Part shown: piece after piece, positions 1 through 12,100 of the stretch
Numbering within the stretch: position 1 is the stretch's first letter
Layout of the letters: the number at the start of each line of letters is the position of its first letter
Assembly: GCF_030272615.1 (NCBI RefSeq)
Contig: NC_081414.1
Span: 306,947,664 to 307,011,663, forward strand
Direction: 5' to 3'
Length of the DNA: 64,000 nt
From: Cryptomeria japonica
Taxonomy: Eukaryota > Streptophyta > Pinopsida > Cupressales > Cupressaceae
Notes under the pieces: model-generated
Told to the model about the DNA's origin: nothing
What the model saw: only the letters and a program-made list of their open reading frames with translations
The model's database searches: none
Position numbers and translations under genes: made by a program

Positions 1-1154
1 AAGACTGAACCTTTTTTTCATGCATCTACATCTGCAACTAGTAAGCAAGACTGGAAAGCTTTATATGAAAAAGAATTAGAAGATATGAAAAGAGAAGATA
101 ATGAGTTTGAGAAAATTGAAGTACCATTTGTTAGAAGAGTACCTAAAGGACCGATAGGTAGTAAGTATGAAGGAAAAACACCTTTTAAATGTTTTGCATG
201 CAATAATATTGGTCATTTTGCATCTAGATGTCCTGAAAGAAATTCAAGATTTGAAGAAAGAGTTAAAAGATCATTTAAACCTAACCCTGGATATCAGAAC
301 AAGTATAGATTCAAGAAAAATAGAGACAAATCATGTTACATAGAAAATGAGGAAGGCATTATTGATTTAGATGATGAACCGGCAGAAGACTCTGCTAATG
401 GATCCAACAATGGGAAGGAATGGGTATTCTTGGCTATCAAGGAAGATGATTCGACACTAGAAGATAATACACCTACAATTAAATATTTTAGAATCTTTGG
501 TAGTAAATGTTATATCAGGAGAGATGATACTATTGGAAAATTTGATCCTAGATGTGATGAAAGCATATTTATGGGGTATTCTAATAAAAGAAAAGCATAT
601 AGATGTTATAACAGGAGATTGCAGAGAATTGTGGAGAGTGTTAATGTCAAAGTAGATGAGCTGAACAAAAATCAAATCAGAGTTTATGAGAAGGAACCGA
701 CAGTGGAAATGATTATATCTGAATTGGTTGCACCTTTATTGGAATAGAGAGTTGAACCAGTTACTCTAGCAACATGAGAGAATTCTATAGTAACTAAAGA
801 ACAGGGAAGAGGTACAAAGAGTCAAAAGACTCCTAGGTATGTGAGATTGAATCATTCTGAAGATCCAATCATTGGGGATAAGAGAAATGGAGTGATGACA
901 AGAAGAAGGCTGCAAATGAATGAGGTATGTTTAATTTCACAAATTGAACCGGTATCAGTAATTGAGGCATGTAAAGATGAATTTTGGTTAAAAGCTATGG
1001 AAGAAGAATTAGATCATATTGAGAAAAATAACACATGGACTTTGGTTCCGCGGCCTAAAAATAAAAATGTTATTGGAACTAAATGGGTTTTTATGAATAA
1101 ATTGAATGAGGATGGTCAAGTTATAAGAAATAAGGCTAGATTGGTCTGTAAAGG
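1..1154 (+). pseudogene. Copia gag fused to integrase tail and RT N-terminus (decayed)
   Basis: Frame 1 is open from base 1 to a TAG at 745-747. It encodes a gag C-terminal region with a CCHC zinc knuckle of the form CFACNNIGHFASRC near 190-235. At about 470-485 it jumps directly into the integrase C-terminal motif KYFRIFGSKCYIRR, so protease and the integrase core are absent. After a short stop-containing linker, 841-1154 encodes the RT entry region, including WTLVPRPKNKNVIGTKWVF. The frame ends at 1154 where a Gypsy-like LTR abuts. Gag would bind RNA and form particles and RT would copy it, but this copy cannot make a functional polyprotein. Confidence 0.88.
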
Positions 1155-2355
1155 TGTAAAGCGGAAAAATCGAACCCTAGTTGTTCTCCCCTCCCCAACT
1201 CCAAGGAGAGAGAAGGGAGAGTCCCTAGGGTTGATGGCTTTCACTTAGGAGAGACTTTACATTCAAAAGAGGGGTTGAAACCCACAAGATCTAATCCCAC
1301 ACAATGCAGGATTGGATTCTAAATGAGTTTCAAGGGTTGTGACATCAAGGATACCCTCTTTTGTAAAGAATGCAGATAGAATGATTGAACTAGGAATGCA
1401 TGTAAAGTAGGAAAGATTCACTTATAAATAGAGATAGGGATACGGGATAAAGCTACAGACCTGGAATTAGTAGTAAAATGTCGAGACGGTGCTGTTCTGC
1501 AAATTTGAGTGAAAGTTGATGGGACGATGGCGCCCGGCGTGCACACGGTCCTCCGAAAAATCCGCGAAACGAAGGGGGATCTGCTCGTCTCTGCACAAGG
1601 ATTCCAGATCTTCAATTACAGCCGCGTACCTACAACCTACAGACAGAAAAGAGAGGATGATTGGGGGGTTAGGGATTAGGGGTTTGCCTTTAGGTCAAAC
1701 CCTGGTTTTGGAATTAACCAAGAAATGAGAATGCTGCAAATGTAAATGTTTGCAATGTAAACAAGTACTGATACCTTGTTGTAAGAATGTTTGTATTCTT
1801 ACATGCGAAGGTGTAATGTATGTAGTATGTTGTATGTTGTATGTGATCTCCTCTTCAATGGTTGAATCCTTGTCTTGAATGCAACACTTAGCCTTGAATG
1901 GAGACTTAGAATGCTAAATTGCTTGAAGGAATGCTTGAATGCTTGAATGTTTGAATGTTTGAATGTTGCTTCCGCATCTTGCCGTTGCTTATTTTCTTCC
2001 TCCCTTTCTCAGAGAGGAAAAGTAGTTTATATACTTGTCAATTAGGGTTGAGAGACTGATTTTCCCAACCTTAGGCCGACCTAGAAACAATATTTTCCAA
2101 TTTGCAAACTTCAAGACCCAATGCCCAAAAGGAGACTGGGCCCAAAATAGGGCCAAGGACCAGGGCGCTGGGTGCCATGGTCCCACCTCCCGGGACAACA
2201 GGGTGCAAGGAGGGATCAGGCCAAGGTGCAAAAAGATGTAGTTTTTGGTGTCACAAGCAAGTTTCGGGGTCTCCATTCAGCTTCAACATTGTGCCGCCAT
2301 CGTGAAGACCCAAATGTAGTCAAAATTGCAAGTGTCACAATTTTAGGATGCTACA
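1155..2355 (-). repeat. 3' LTR of family 1 copy A
   Basis: On the minus strand it runs from TGTAGCATCC to CCGCTTTACA, the same termini as the two LTRs of the complete copy, and is 1,201 bp long. A TATA-like TATATAAA motif lies on the minus strand near 2027-2034. GC-rich inverted motifs (GGACCAGGGCGC and relatives) occur near 1513-1555 and 2155-2195. It is slightly shorter than the 1,254-1,268 bp LTRs of the complete copy. Confidence 0.9.
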
Positions 2356-2370
2356 TTTAGCCCCCACTTT
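2356..2370 (-). other. Polypurine tract of family 1 copy A
   Basis: Minus-strand AAAGTGGGGGCTAAA abuts the LTR directly. It would prime plus-strand DNA synthesis. It is identical to the tract at 38284-38298 and to that of family 2 at 23095-23109. Confidence 0.85.
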
Positions 2371-3102
2371 AGCGGGAGTATAAGCGTATGCTCATACTTC
2401 TAGTAAAGTACAAGGAAACAACGTTGAAAAACTTTCACCACGTCAAGGAGGAAAGATACACCAAGCCCCCAATGGACTAAGGATCTTATGACTTCGATTG
2501 ACAAAGTAAAAGGGAAGATCACGGGGGAGAACCATGACTATCAGTAGTAAGGTTCCCTCAGTATGAGTCATGCAAGAAAGATATCAAAAATTTTCAAGGC
2601 AAAGCTAAATTTGTCAAGAAATTTTCAAGTATCTTGAAAAGATATGAACGGGATGTATGCCCCCCTATGTTAAAGCGATCGCACATGCCTCATCGGGGGT
2701 GATTGCTTTAAAGTAGTGATACATATAAGAAATGAGAAAGGAGCACGGTATCACAAGGATTTAGCCCCCAAGTGTGAGATAATCCCAAGGATAATAGACA
2801 CAAAACATAAAGCACAAGGTGACTTCGCTTTCCTCAGGGTCAGTATGCTGTATGATAATTCATGTATATCATATGTATGTATGCATAATTGTTCTTCATT
2901 CCCCAATCAAGGAAGGTCACCTAGAAGAAGGGAACACGTGTCTTTTGAGTCAACATGAGAGAGACCAAAAGAGATCTCAATGCTTTGCATCGTCCTCAAG
3001 TAGAAAACACTAAGGACAACAAATAGAAGAATGAGAATAACACATAGAAGAAGTAACAAAAGAGATCAAGAGAGGAGGAGAGAGTCTGCTATGCTAATGA
3101 AA

Positions 3103-4309
3103 CTAGTCTAGCATGTCATCTACCTCCCGATCTTGCTGATCAATATTTCGAGAAGGCAGGAAACACGCTAGAGGAGGAACATCCAACACAGTAGATGGAG
3201 CTATCACAAGATCCAAACAAGGGCTATGTTCATGTCCCAAGCCACGTTGTTCTTGTCTAGGAGCTAGGATAAGTGCTTTAGAAAATTCGTTAGATAAATG
3301 GTTATCAGCATCAACATATTCATATTCACTATCAGAATGAACAGGAGTAACATTTTCATCTATATCATCATCAAGATTTACAAAAATTGGATCTTTAACT
3401 CGCACAGGATCAAGACCATCATGCATCTTATGTTTAGGATATTTTGGCTCAATTTTCGGCTGAGGAGAAAATGGAATAATACTAGCTAAAGGTGTTTTGG
3501 GGGATTGCAAAGTTTGAGAAGCAACTGCCTGAGCTCTAAGATGACGCTTTCATCGGCGTTCACATGCAGAATGATTTTGTCTAGTCTTAGTAGGAAGTTG
3601 AGGAGATTGAGGAGGAGGAATGTTCTCATCCTTATCACTTGGGTGTTTAGGTTGTGGTCTCTTAGGTTGAACAATAGGAGAAGAGGAAGGTCTCTTCTCT
3701 CCATAAGAGGAAGGAGGAGGAACTGCTCCATATAAGGGAGGAATATTTAGTTTAGGAAGGAGACCAAGCCCATCATGACGAGGAGGTATAGGTCTACTTT
3801 TAGGAAGTTTATTAGTCATAGGCATAGTCACATTCATAGGGATGGATTGGGAATCTTCTTGAGGAAAGACATTAGTTTTATCTTTCAAAGGAAGAACTTC
3901 CTTCTCAAGAGCGATAGGAATATCAAGTTTGGGTGTTCTAGGTTCACTTAGAGATAGGATCATATCTTTTTTCCACTTTTGATAAGATTTGAAAAGATGA
4001 TCACTCTGCAGTGGAAGAGATTGGAATTGTTTAGGCCAGAAATAATCAATAGGAACACTAGAAGTTCTTTCAGCTAGTTTAAAGAGACTATGATTGACAG
4101 TAACAACTTCACCATTATGGGGAAATTTCAAACACTTTTGAATAGGAGAAGCAATAGCTTTCATGGAAGATAACCAAGGATAGCCTAGCTTCACACGAAA
4201 TTGTTCGGACGATGGAATAATAGCAAAGTCCACATCAAGGGATTTGTTATGGACCTCAATAGGTAATGTAATAGAACCAATTGCAGGAGAAGAAAATGCA
4301 TCAAATAGT
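3103..4309 (-). pseudogene. C-terminal part of gag-protease ORF, family 1 copy A
   Basis: On the minus strand, 4309 to 3550 continues in the frame of the protease-like domain and the proline-rich tail seen in the complete copy (PSSEQFRVKLGYPWLSSMKA, then a PPPSSYGEK-type region). An in-frame TGA follows, and the same frame then stays open to 3103, covering the acidic DDDIDENVTP segment. The complete copy has the TGA at the same place. Relative to it, this copy lacks a six-codon in-frame repeat in the acidic segment. The N-terminal gag half is lost through truncation at about 4309. Confidence 0.85.
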
Positions 4310-5525
4310 TTATATGTGCATGTTAAATGTGCATTCTTGAATGGGGATCTTGATGAGGAAGTTTATATTGAGAAACCTGATGGTTTTTCACTATCAAATA
4401 ATACTGATATGGTTTGCAAGTTAAGGGAAGCTTTATATGGATTAAAACAAGCACCTAGAGCTTCGTATGCAAGGTTGGATAAATATCTTTTGAAGCTTGG
4501 TTTTACTAAGGGTAGTGCTGACAGTAATTTATATTATAAAATCATTGATGATTATATATTGATTGTTGAAGTATTTGTCGATGACATTATTTTTGGAGGT
4601 GAAGATAAATTATGCATAGAATTTTCTAAGAATATGGAGAAAGAATTTGAGATGTCTATGATTGGTGAGATGAAATTCTTCTTAGGTTTGCAGATTACTT
4701 AGACTAACAAAGGTATTTTTATCTGTCAAAATAAATATGCTAAGGAATTGTTGAAGAAATTTGGTATGGGAGATTCTAAACCGATAAGTACACCTATGGT
4801 ACAAGTGAGAAATTGACAAGAAAAGATGTTTCTGCATTGATAAATCCTACAAGATACAAATATATGATTAGAGGTCTACTTTATTCGACTTAGACTAGGC
4901 CTAACATTATGAATCATGTTTGTATTATTTCAAGATTTTAGAGTGATCCTAGAGAAAATCATGAGATGGCAGTGAAAAGGATTTTTAGATACTTGCAAGG
5001 TACATCAAAATATGGCTTATGGTACCCTAAGGATGATAACTTACTTTATGTGCATATACAGATGCTGATTGGGTTGGAGATGTTGATGACTGGAAAAGTA
5101 CTTCCCATGGAGCTTTCTTTCTTTGAAATAAGTTGGTTTCATGGATCAGCAAGAAACAGTCATGTACTTCTTTATCTACTACTGAAGCTGAGCATGTTGT
5201 TGTTGCTACTAACTATACACAAGTTTTATGGATGAAGAAAATGTTGAAGGATATAAAGGTGGATTGTGATGCACTGATAGTTATTCACTATGATAACTCT
5301 ACTGCTATTGATATATCAAAGAATCTGGCATTTCATTCTAAGACAAAGCACATATCTATCAAATATAACTTTTTGAAGGAGAAGGTGGAAGCAAATGAAG
5401 TTAGACTAGTTTATGTGAACAGTAAAGATCATATTGGAGATATTTTCACTAAACCTTTATCCAAGGAATCATTTGAGTACCTAAGAGACAGATCGGGGGT
5501 CTCTGCCCCTCCGATAGAAACTTGA
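4310..5525 (+). pseudogene. Copia RT C-terminal half and RNase H (decayed)
   Basis: The region resumes Copia coding with [34 protein letters not shown], the catalytic YVDD-type motif in the form FVDDIIFG, and FFLGLQIT. A TAG follows at 4700-4702. The frame is broken again near 4800 and near 5040-5130. The terminal RNase H is readable at 5133-5525, with SCTSLSTTEAEHVVVATN, HYDNSTAIDISKN, SKTKHISIKYNFLKE and DIFTKPLSKE. The element is the same family as the minus-strand copy at 44002-50781 but more decayed. Confidence 0.9.
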
Positions 5526-5545
5526 CTTATGTGGCTTGGCATCAG

Positions 5546-7510
5546 TCTTGTTGGTCTCAAAAAGAGAAACCCAAGTTCACCTGCAAACTATCTATGAAAT
5601 AGACAATCTCAATCAATGAAATGTTTAAGGGCTTGGATAACATAACATAGGATCATAATGATCCTCTTACACTTTAGGTTCTGCAAGACCTAGGGGGGAC
5701 ACCCTTTGATGCATAAAGGATAACTAGTTACAAACATATAGCATCAATAAAAGCAGATAAATCTCACAGGGCTCAACAACAAGGAGGTTACTGCAGATGG
5801 GCTAGATCTGCATTAACATCTCAACAAGATTGGAGCATGAGATAGATGGAACAAACTAAAACTACAGACATAAAACTAAAAGGATATTTTCAATGTTTTA
5901 AAATCTTTGAGAATCCCCAGAATCTGCAAAACCAGTTCCTTATCCAAGGGCATGGAGTCATACATCAAACTAAAAATGAAAACCTCTATTGAAAATCCAA
6001 TTTCTTAAGAAAGATATCCCTGTATTAATGCCTGACATTAATACATTCTAAACTCAAATAGAGGATCATACATATCCAGACATTATCCTGAATCCAAAAT
6101 GATTGCTCTTAGAATTTAAACTCTTCCTTGAAACGTACCTAAGAACATCCATTACACTCCCACTTTGAGAGGACAAACCCAAACTCCCTTGAAGACTGGA
6201 TTCATTGAAAATATGAAAAGGCCTAGAGACAATAAAATAAACTATATATATGCCTTAAATATATGTGACCTGCAACAGAAAACATTTACATCAAGAAGAT
6301 ACTCTATTGCTTGAAAAGGAACATTGTATTACAAATGTGGCAAAAAATTCAGAATTGGAAACCAAGATTCGCGAGCCTTGCTCACAAAAAATTGGAACCC
6401 TTACAAAATGAGAAGACCCTCGAATAAGAAGGCATGGAGGACAAAATCAGATTTCATTCTTTGACAATAGCAACTATCCTATCCTTCAGCAATAACTATT
6501 TCGCACAACTTGGCCTACAGAACATCCAATCTCTATGACTGAAAAATCCAATCTAAGATCCTAAAGAAGCTACCCCAAAAATAATTGTTGTGGGTTATAC
6601 ATGACTATAGAATCAAATTCCTTGGATCGAGAGATTTCCAATGATATACAATACTTATATATTGGGAAAAAAATAATCCCTCAGCCACCAATCTTTCTGC
6701 AGGTCAGTCGTTTAATTTTCTGCCTGTTCACCATAGTCAGATATTATATTTTTAAATCTTTAAATTTCCTACACAGACATCTACCATGCATCTCCACCAC
6801 ATGGCACCATCTGGTTCATTCTGGGGCCCTTATCCTAACACCTCAGCATCGCCTGGGTTCACCACCGGAATGAAGCCCTTTGTTTCTTCCTCGCCTTGCT
6901 TGTTCTTTATTTCCTCCGGACTGCTCTCCTTCTTTATCGAGCCCCACCACTTAGTCGCCAAGTCACGACTATTAGCCATCGAGAAAATTTTCATTGTGAC
7001 TTGGTGACAGTCATTGATCCCTTGGATCACCATCGATCTTCCTTGACTTGCTTGACCTTTATCTCGCCTAAGCGGTTCCCATTATCACTTTCTGTTCTGG
7101 CGGGCCCAACACGTGTTACATCTTGATACACCTTGGGATCCATCTACCTACCACCTTGGACTTGCCACTTCACTTGGGCCCACCTTGATGCTTCTTATAC
7201 TCCCTCTACATGGCACATCCTAACTTGCCCCGAGCCCACCGGGACTACCACCTCAACTGCCACCTGGACAATCACGTAGCACCCTTTGATTGGCTCCAGA
7301 GTTTACAACTGGGTGCCACCTGTCGCAAGGGTATTCATTCTGGGCTCTCCATTCTGACACCTTAGCATGGCCTCCACTAACCACCGAAATGAAGCTTTTC
7401 TTTGTCACGGGGTCACGAGGGATATGCCAACTAGCAGTTTTTTCACTGTGACCTAGCGACCACTATTGGATCATTTGCAGATCTTCTCACTCGTGAGGTC
7501 TCTAATCTTT
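5546..7510. other. Unassigned non-coding stretch
   Basis: No ORF in this stretch resembles a known protein. Its left part (5546-6600) may hold the lost 3' end of the Copia remnant or another old insertion. Its right part is GC-richer, with CCACC/CCTTGG-type runs and an imperfect direct repeat (6808-7018 and 7325-7470). I see no tRNA, satellite or clear LTR terminus, apart from a possible LTR start at 7511 or 7310. Confidence 0.5.
6808..7470. repeat. Imperfect direct repeat pair (6808-7018 and 7325-7470)
   Basis: Both units share the same ordered landmarks: TTCATTCTGGG, a CACCT(C)AGCAT block, CCACCG(G)AATGAAGC, then a GTGAC(T/C)TxG(T/C)GAC segment ending in ATTGATC or ATTGGATC. The units lie about 515 bp apart and are clearly diverged. 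They look like an old segmental duplication inside a retroelement regulatory region. Confidence 0.6.
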
Positions 7511-7790
7511 TGGGTGTTAGCATTTTATGCTAGTGAGCTGGAGACTAGGTTTAAGTCATGAGGTCTCAAATTGGTCTTTACCGCTTGTTGTCCTTGATTT
7601 CAGTTTGGCCAAAATCCTAAGGCAACCCTACGAAACTGGTCCATTTCTTACCTTATGGTCTTCAGGAGAGCTTAATCGACTTGGGCGGTTAGTTCGTTTC
7701 ATTCTTTGCTTTTCATTTTTATTATTTTCTTTGCTTCTTAAGTTTGCATTTTAACCTGCAGTTCAAACTATAGGGGTCTTTGTAAATAAT

Positions 7791-9030
7791 TACACTTTGG
7801 ACTTTAAAGTCTGAAGTGTATTTGAGTTTTGTTGTAGTTAGCAATTCGAACTTTAAAGTCTGAACTGCATTTGGTTTTGACTGTAGTTCGGACTTTAAAG
7901 TCCGAACTACTGTTTGCTTAAGATTACAGTTTGAACTTTAAAGTCTAAACTACTGTTTGCTTAAGATTGCAATTCAGACTTTAAAGTCTAAACTACAGTT
8001 TGTTTTGGATTGCAGTTCAGACTTTAAAGTCTGAATTGCAATTTGTTTTGGATTGCAGTTCGGACTTTTTTCTCCGAACTACATATGGTTTTTGTGTCAG
8101 TTGCATGTTGGGTTTTAAAGTCCGACATGTAATTACCCCTAGGTTGCATGTCGGACTTTAAAACCTGACATGCAACTGTGAGTTATATTAATTAACATTT
8201 ATTTCTAATTAGGGTTTTTCTTTAAAGTTGTTTTTAAAGGTTAATCTTGCATTTTAATCCTCATCCTTGGTTTTTATCGCACACCTCCACCTCCTTTTTC
8301 CTTCATTGCAACCCGAATCTCTCCTCTTCATTGCTTGATCAAATCACCCATATCCAGATTTCACACATACCACAGTGGAATAGGTAGGTTTCTTGTTTTC
8401 GAGTTTTTATTGTTTAAGTGTTTTCGCTTTCATTTTTCCTTTTGTTTATTTTTCTTGTTTTCGGTTTTCCCTTTTGGAGGACGATCGGGTTTTGAAGTCC
8501 GATTGCCTCCTTAGCTTTGGAGAAACAATCGAACTTCAAAACCTGATCGTCCTCCAAAACCTCCCCTATTCTAAGCTGCATATTGGAGTTTAAACTCTGG
8601 TATACAGCTGAACAGTTGTATCCTCCGCATATCGGACTTTAAAGTCTAATATGAGACCTATTAACCTTCGCATATCAGACTTTAAAGTCCGATATATAGA
8701 GAGGTATAGGGTGGCATGTCAGGTTTTAAAACTTGACATGCCAACCGGTTTTCCTTCCCCTAAGAATCACATCGGACTTTAAAGTCTGATGTGCCCCTAA
8801 ATTTTTCCAGTTAGCACATCCGACTTTAAAGTCCGATGTGCTCGTTTGAAGTTTTTCTAACATATCGGACTTTAAAGTCCGATATGTAAATGTCTTTCCC
8901 CAGAATTTGCACTTCAAACTTTAAATTCTGATGTGTTGATATCCTTTCACAAATTTGCACTTCGGACTTTAAAGTCCGATGTGCAAATTTTTGTTGGTAA
9001 AGAAGTAGGTCGGACTTTTTTCTCCGACCT
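7791..9030. repeat. Array of about 21 short palindromes built on GGACTTTAAAGTCC
   Basis: Interspersed 24-40 bp inverted repeats share the core GGACTTTAAAGTCC but have different outer arms that change together on both sides. Examples: 7791-7820, 7841-7868, 7883-7910 (perfect), 7928-7951, 8011-8040, 8101-8132, 8143-8176, 8576-8607, 8628-8653, 8672-8695, 8712-8743, 8768-8793, 8813-8842, 8860-8887 (perfect) and 8951-8990. Two units (about 8056-8081 and 9007-9030) keep the outer arms but have a T-rich loop instead of the core. A gap at 8177-8475 lacks units. Many departures from symmetry are G-T positions, which would still pair in RNA. I know of no feature class that this matches. Confidence 0.92.
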
Positions 9031-9157
9031 GCTGTTTTAGTAGTTTTTACTCCTTGGTCTGTTTTGAGTCCTGTTTTTCAATCCGTTTGAGAAAAAAATG
9101 ATTTTTGATAATGATGAATGGCTAATCATTAGAGTTGAATGCAGTCATTGTGCATGA

Positions 9158-12100
9158 ATGTCAAAGCCCTCCCACATCAAGCCCGAGTCTTCCTCAGGAC
9201 AACCTTCTCCGAGTAAGGCATCATCAAAAAAGATGAAATACAAGTACGATAGGTACTTGAATATGTACCCTAAAAGTTCAGTGGATTATAACATTAAGGA
9301 GATGAGGGACACTGAAATTGGCCACGTTGACATGCAAAAGTTTCTTGATCGGGTTCAAAAGGCTCCTACACACCTGACCAGTTTAATCAAATCTGAGCTG
9401 CATAAGTATGCATCTTTCCCAGTTGCGGCTCATGATCCTGAATTTGTACTAGCAATGGCTGATCACTTCGATCCAAGCACAAGACAGGTAAGGGATGATG
9501 ATTAGAAGGTCATAATGACTCTAGACAGCATAATCTTCAATAGTTTTTTCAAAGGCTCATTGGCAGAAGAAGTGGCTGATATTTCTCAAGAGAGTGCTCA
9601 AGAGTACTACAAGAAACACGAAGATAAATGCAAAAAGTTGATCAATATTGTTTATCTTTCAACTGCTAGATCCTCCCTCACCTCCTAGTGGCCTAAGTCT
9701 TTCCACGGGAGTGATTTTAATGAAGAATATAATGACATGGTTGCCATGTTATCCAGAGTGAGAGGATTAAAAGACTCTCATTATTTCCAAAGCTGGATGA
9801 TTTACTATATGAATATAATCAAAAAGGGAGCTGCACGAATTGATTGGGGAGAACAAATCAGTGATGCACTTTGCGCCCAACTAAAAGAGGTCAAGGTAAC
9901 ACTAAAGCTTTATATGACCTCATACCTAGTTTATGCAACTACCTCTATGAGGCAATATCTAGGCTTGTCAACTAAGGGTGACAGAAGAATAGTGCCTGTT
10001 TGGGAATACTATGATCAACTCACTATCAAAAATCAAGGTAATCATTATAGGAGGGTTAATGATGCTTTCTTTGTTGTTTGGAAGTGCATTTTTTATAAAG
10101 GCCTGTATAAGAGAAGAATACCAGAGGCCGCTTATAGCAAGGTTTCCCACTTTGGTTGTGTCTTCCTTCAATTCCCCACTTTCACCTATATCCAGATTGG
10201 ATGCTTCTTAGGTGAGCCCTTTATTCTTCCAAGGTTTCCTTCAGATAAAATTATCCTTATGGAGCTGTGCAGACAACTGATTAGTGTGCATGAGAAACAA
10301 TCACAAGCACACAAGACTAGGCTGAAATTCCCATAGTCAATTGGTAGGTATTCCGTGCTAACTAACCCCAAAGCCAAAAATATGGAGGAGGAGATACAGT
10401 GGAATACCATGAGAAGATTCAAGGCCCAAACTATTTTTGATTTTTGGGGTATAAAGAGCAAGCTCAAAAGGACATACACTCATGTCTATAGGTTTGAAGA
10501 TGTTTGGGCGGACTATCAGGATGAGGAGGATATAAGGAGGATGGACTTCAGCTGCCTTACTTTGGAACAAATTGAGAATCTGGATCTAGCTAAAATCCCA
10601 ATGACTATGGAAGACATAGATGACATAGTGGATCCTATTTACTATAAGAAGAAAATTTCTGACTCCCCACTCCCACTTGTGCAATGGTCGAAGAAGGAAA
10701 GCAAGTCCATTGCTCAAAGGATCTCTCCTATTATAGAAAACACCAATTCTTGGTTGCTAAAGAAGAATCTCAGGATGAAACAGTTTCCCACGAGTTCGGG
10801 AGATGATGACAAAGGTGATGGTCCATTGGGCAAGACAGTGATAGCTAAAACTAGAACCAAGAATAGGGCAAACTCACAAGCACTATCTTCAGCTCCAGTG
10901 GTACAATTAAAAGGTAAAGGGCCTATAATCAAATTTACAGTTAAAGGGTCAAAACAAGGTGAATCATCATCAGTGTCATAGGAGGCAGCAGCAAAAGAGC
11001 TAGAACAACCACCTGTCAGTGAAGTTGGAAAGGGTAAAGAGGTTGAAAAAGGTGAAATTCCTCAACAAGAGGAAGTACTGACACAAGAAGTACCACATTC
11101 AGTTGAAGATGATACGACAACCACTTCACAAGTAGTCATTCACTCTATTGATTCTGACTTCGATTCTGATCAAGAAGATGAAGATGTTCATGAAGATGGA
11201 GATCTAAGTATGGGCATGCTGCAATCAGAGACTGGTAGTCAATTTTTTACAATAACCAACTTCTCTACTTTAGATGATATCCCTTCATCTACTTTTGAAT
11301 CTACCATGATAGACTTTAATGAAACTTTGCAAGATGCACTTGCAAAATAGGTGTCATTAGATTTACCAGTCATTACTACCACCATCACAACCATCCCTTC
11401 ATTGGTGAGCTCTGAAGTTACACTGATGGCACCCTCAACTCTTCCACCAATAATTGAAGAGGTACCAACAATAGATGTCCCATTAGATTCTTCAATATCA
11501 GCACCATTAGTTACACTTGCAACTGCTCCAAGTTCTAGTCAACCTATTCCAGAATCTTTGACCCCAAGTCAGCAAGGAGCCACTACTCCATCATCCAATC
11601 CAGAACTACCCCCTTGGATGGAATTAGTGGCCCCTAAAAGGAAGAAACAGGTAATATCTCCTGATGAATTTGACTTTGAACTTTTGGTTCCTCCAAAGCC
11701 TAAGGGAACAAAGAAGCCAAAGAAAGTATCTCGGGTGGTAGTAGACCTAGCTTCCAAAAGAAAATATGCTAAAGTTATGGTGCCATCGTCAGATAAGGAC
11801 AAAGGTAGCATACGATCAGAAGATTATACCATGCAGGTTGTGGAGCTCGGAGTGGAGACACATGAAAGTGTGAAATTAGATTCTCAGACAGCCCTTAATT
11901 CTTTGTTAAGAAGACTGGATCAGGAAAGGGATGAGAAAAATACCCTGAAGCAGAAGTGTGAGCAATTGACCAACGTCCTCCTAAAGGTAACACAATCTTC
12001 TCAAGAGGTTGAACCTATAGGTTCATCAATAGACACTGAAGCTATCAAAAAGATCGAGCAGGTAGGAGCAAAGGGCCGAGTAATGGACGAATGGATCTCA

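Larger units (their letters stand above)
1155..4309 (-). mobile_element. 5'-truncated non-autonomous Gypsy-like element, family 1 copy A
   Basis: This minus-strand copy belongs to the same family as the complete element at 31656-39552. It keeps the 3' LTR (1155-2355), the polypurine tract (2356-2370), the 3' untranslated part and the end of the gag-protease ORF. It stops abruptly at about 4309 inside the protease region, so the 5' LTR, PBS and gag are missing. It sits inside the Copia remnant, whose RT coding resumes at about 4310. The LTR outer edge at 1155 is exact (TG), while the other edge is a ragged break without a target duplication. Confidence 0.88.
1..5545 (+). mobile_element. Ty1/Copia LTR-retrotransposon remnant, split by a nested element
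   Basis: The window opens inside the gag of a Copia element. Its coding order is gag zinc knuckle, integrase C-terminus, start of reverse transcriptase (RT), a foreign insert at 1155-4309, then the rest of RT and RNase H to a stop at about 5525. Its proteins closely match the better preserved Copia on the minus strand at 44002-50781, which served as the internal reference. Protease and most of integrase are missing, several frameshifts and stops are present, and neither LTR is recognisable here. The 3' boundary is approximate: similarity to the reference copy fades at about 5545. This is a dead, old copy. Confidence 0.9.

Noticed and set aside
841-1248. Copia ORF extending to 1248
   Set aside because: Codons after 1154 come from the antisense of the nested family 1 LTR, not from Copia.
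4244-4309. In-frame start of the Copia RT ORF at 4244
   Set aside because: Bases 4244-4309 belong to the family 1 insert; the apparent ATG start is chimeric and not a real gene start.
7791-9030. CRISPR-like or satellite interpretation of the palindrome array
   Set aside because: Spacing is irregular, units are not identical, the arms differ between units, and the context is a eukaryotic retroelement.
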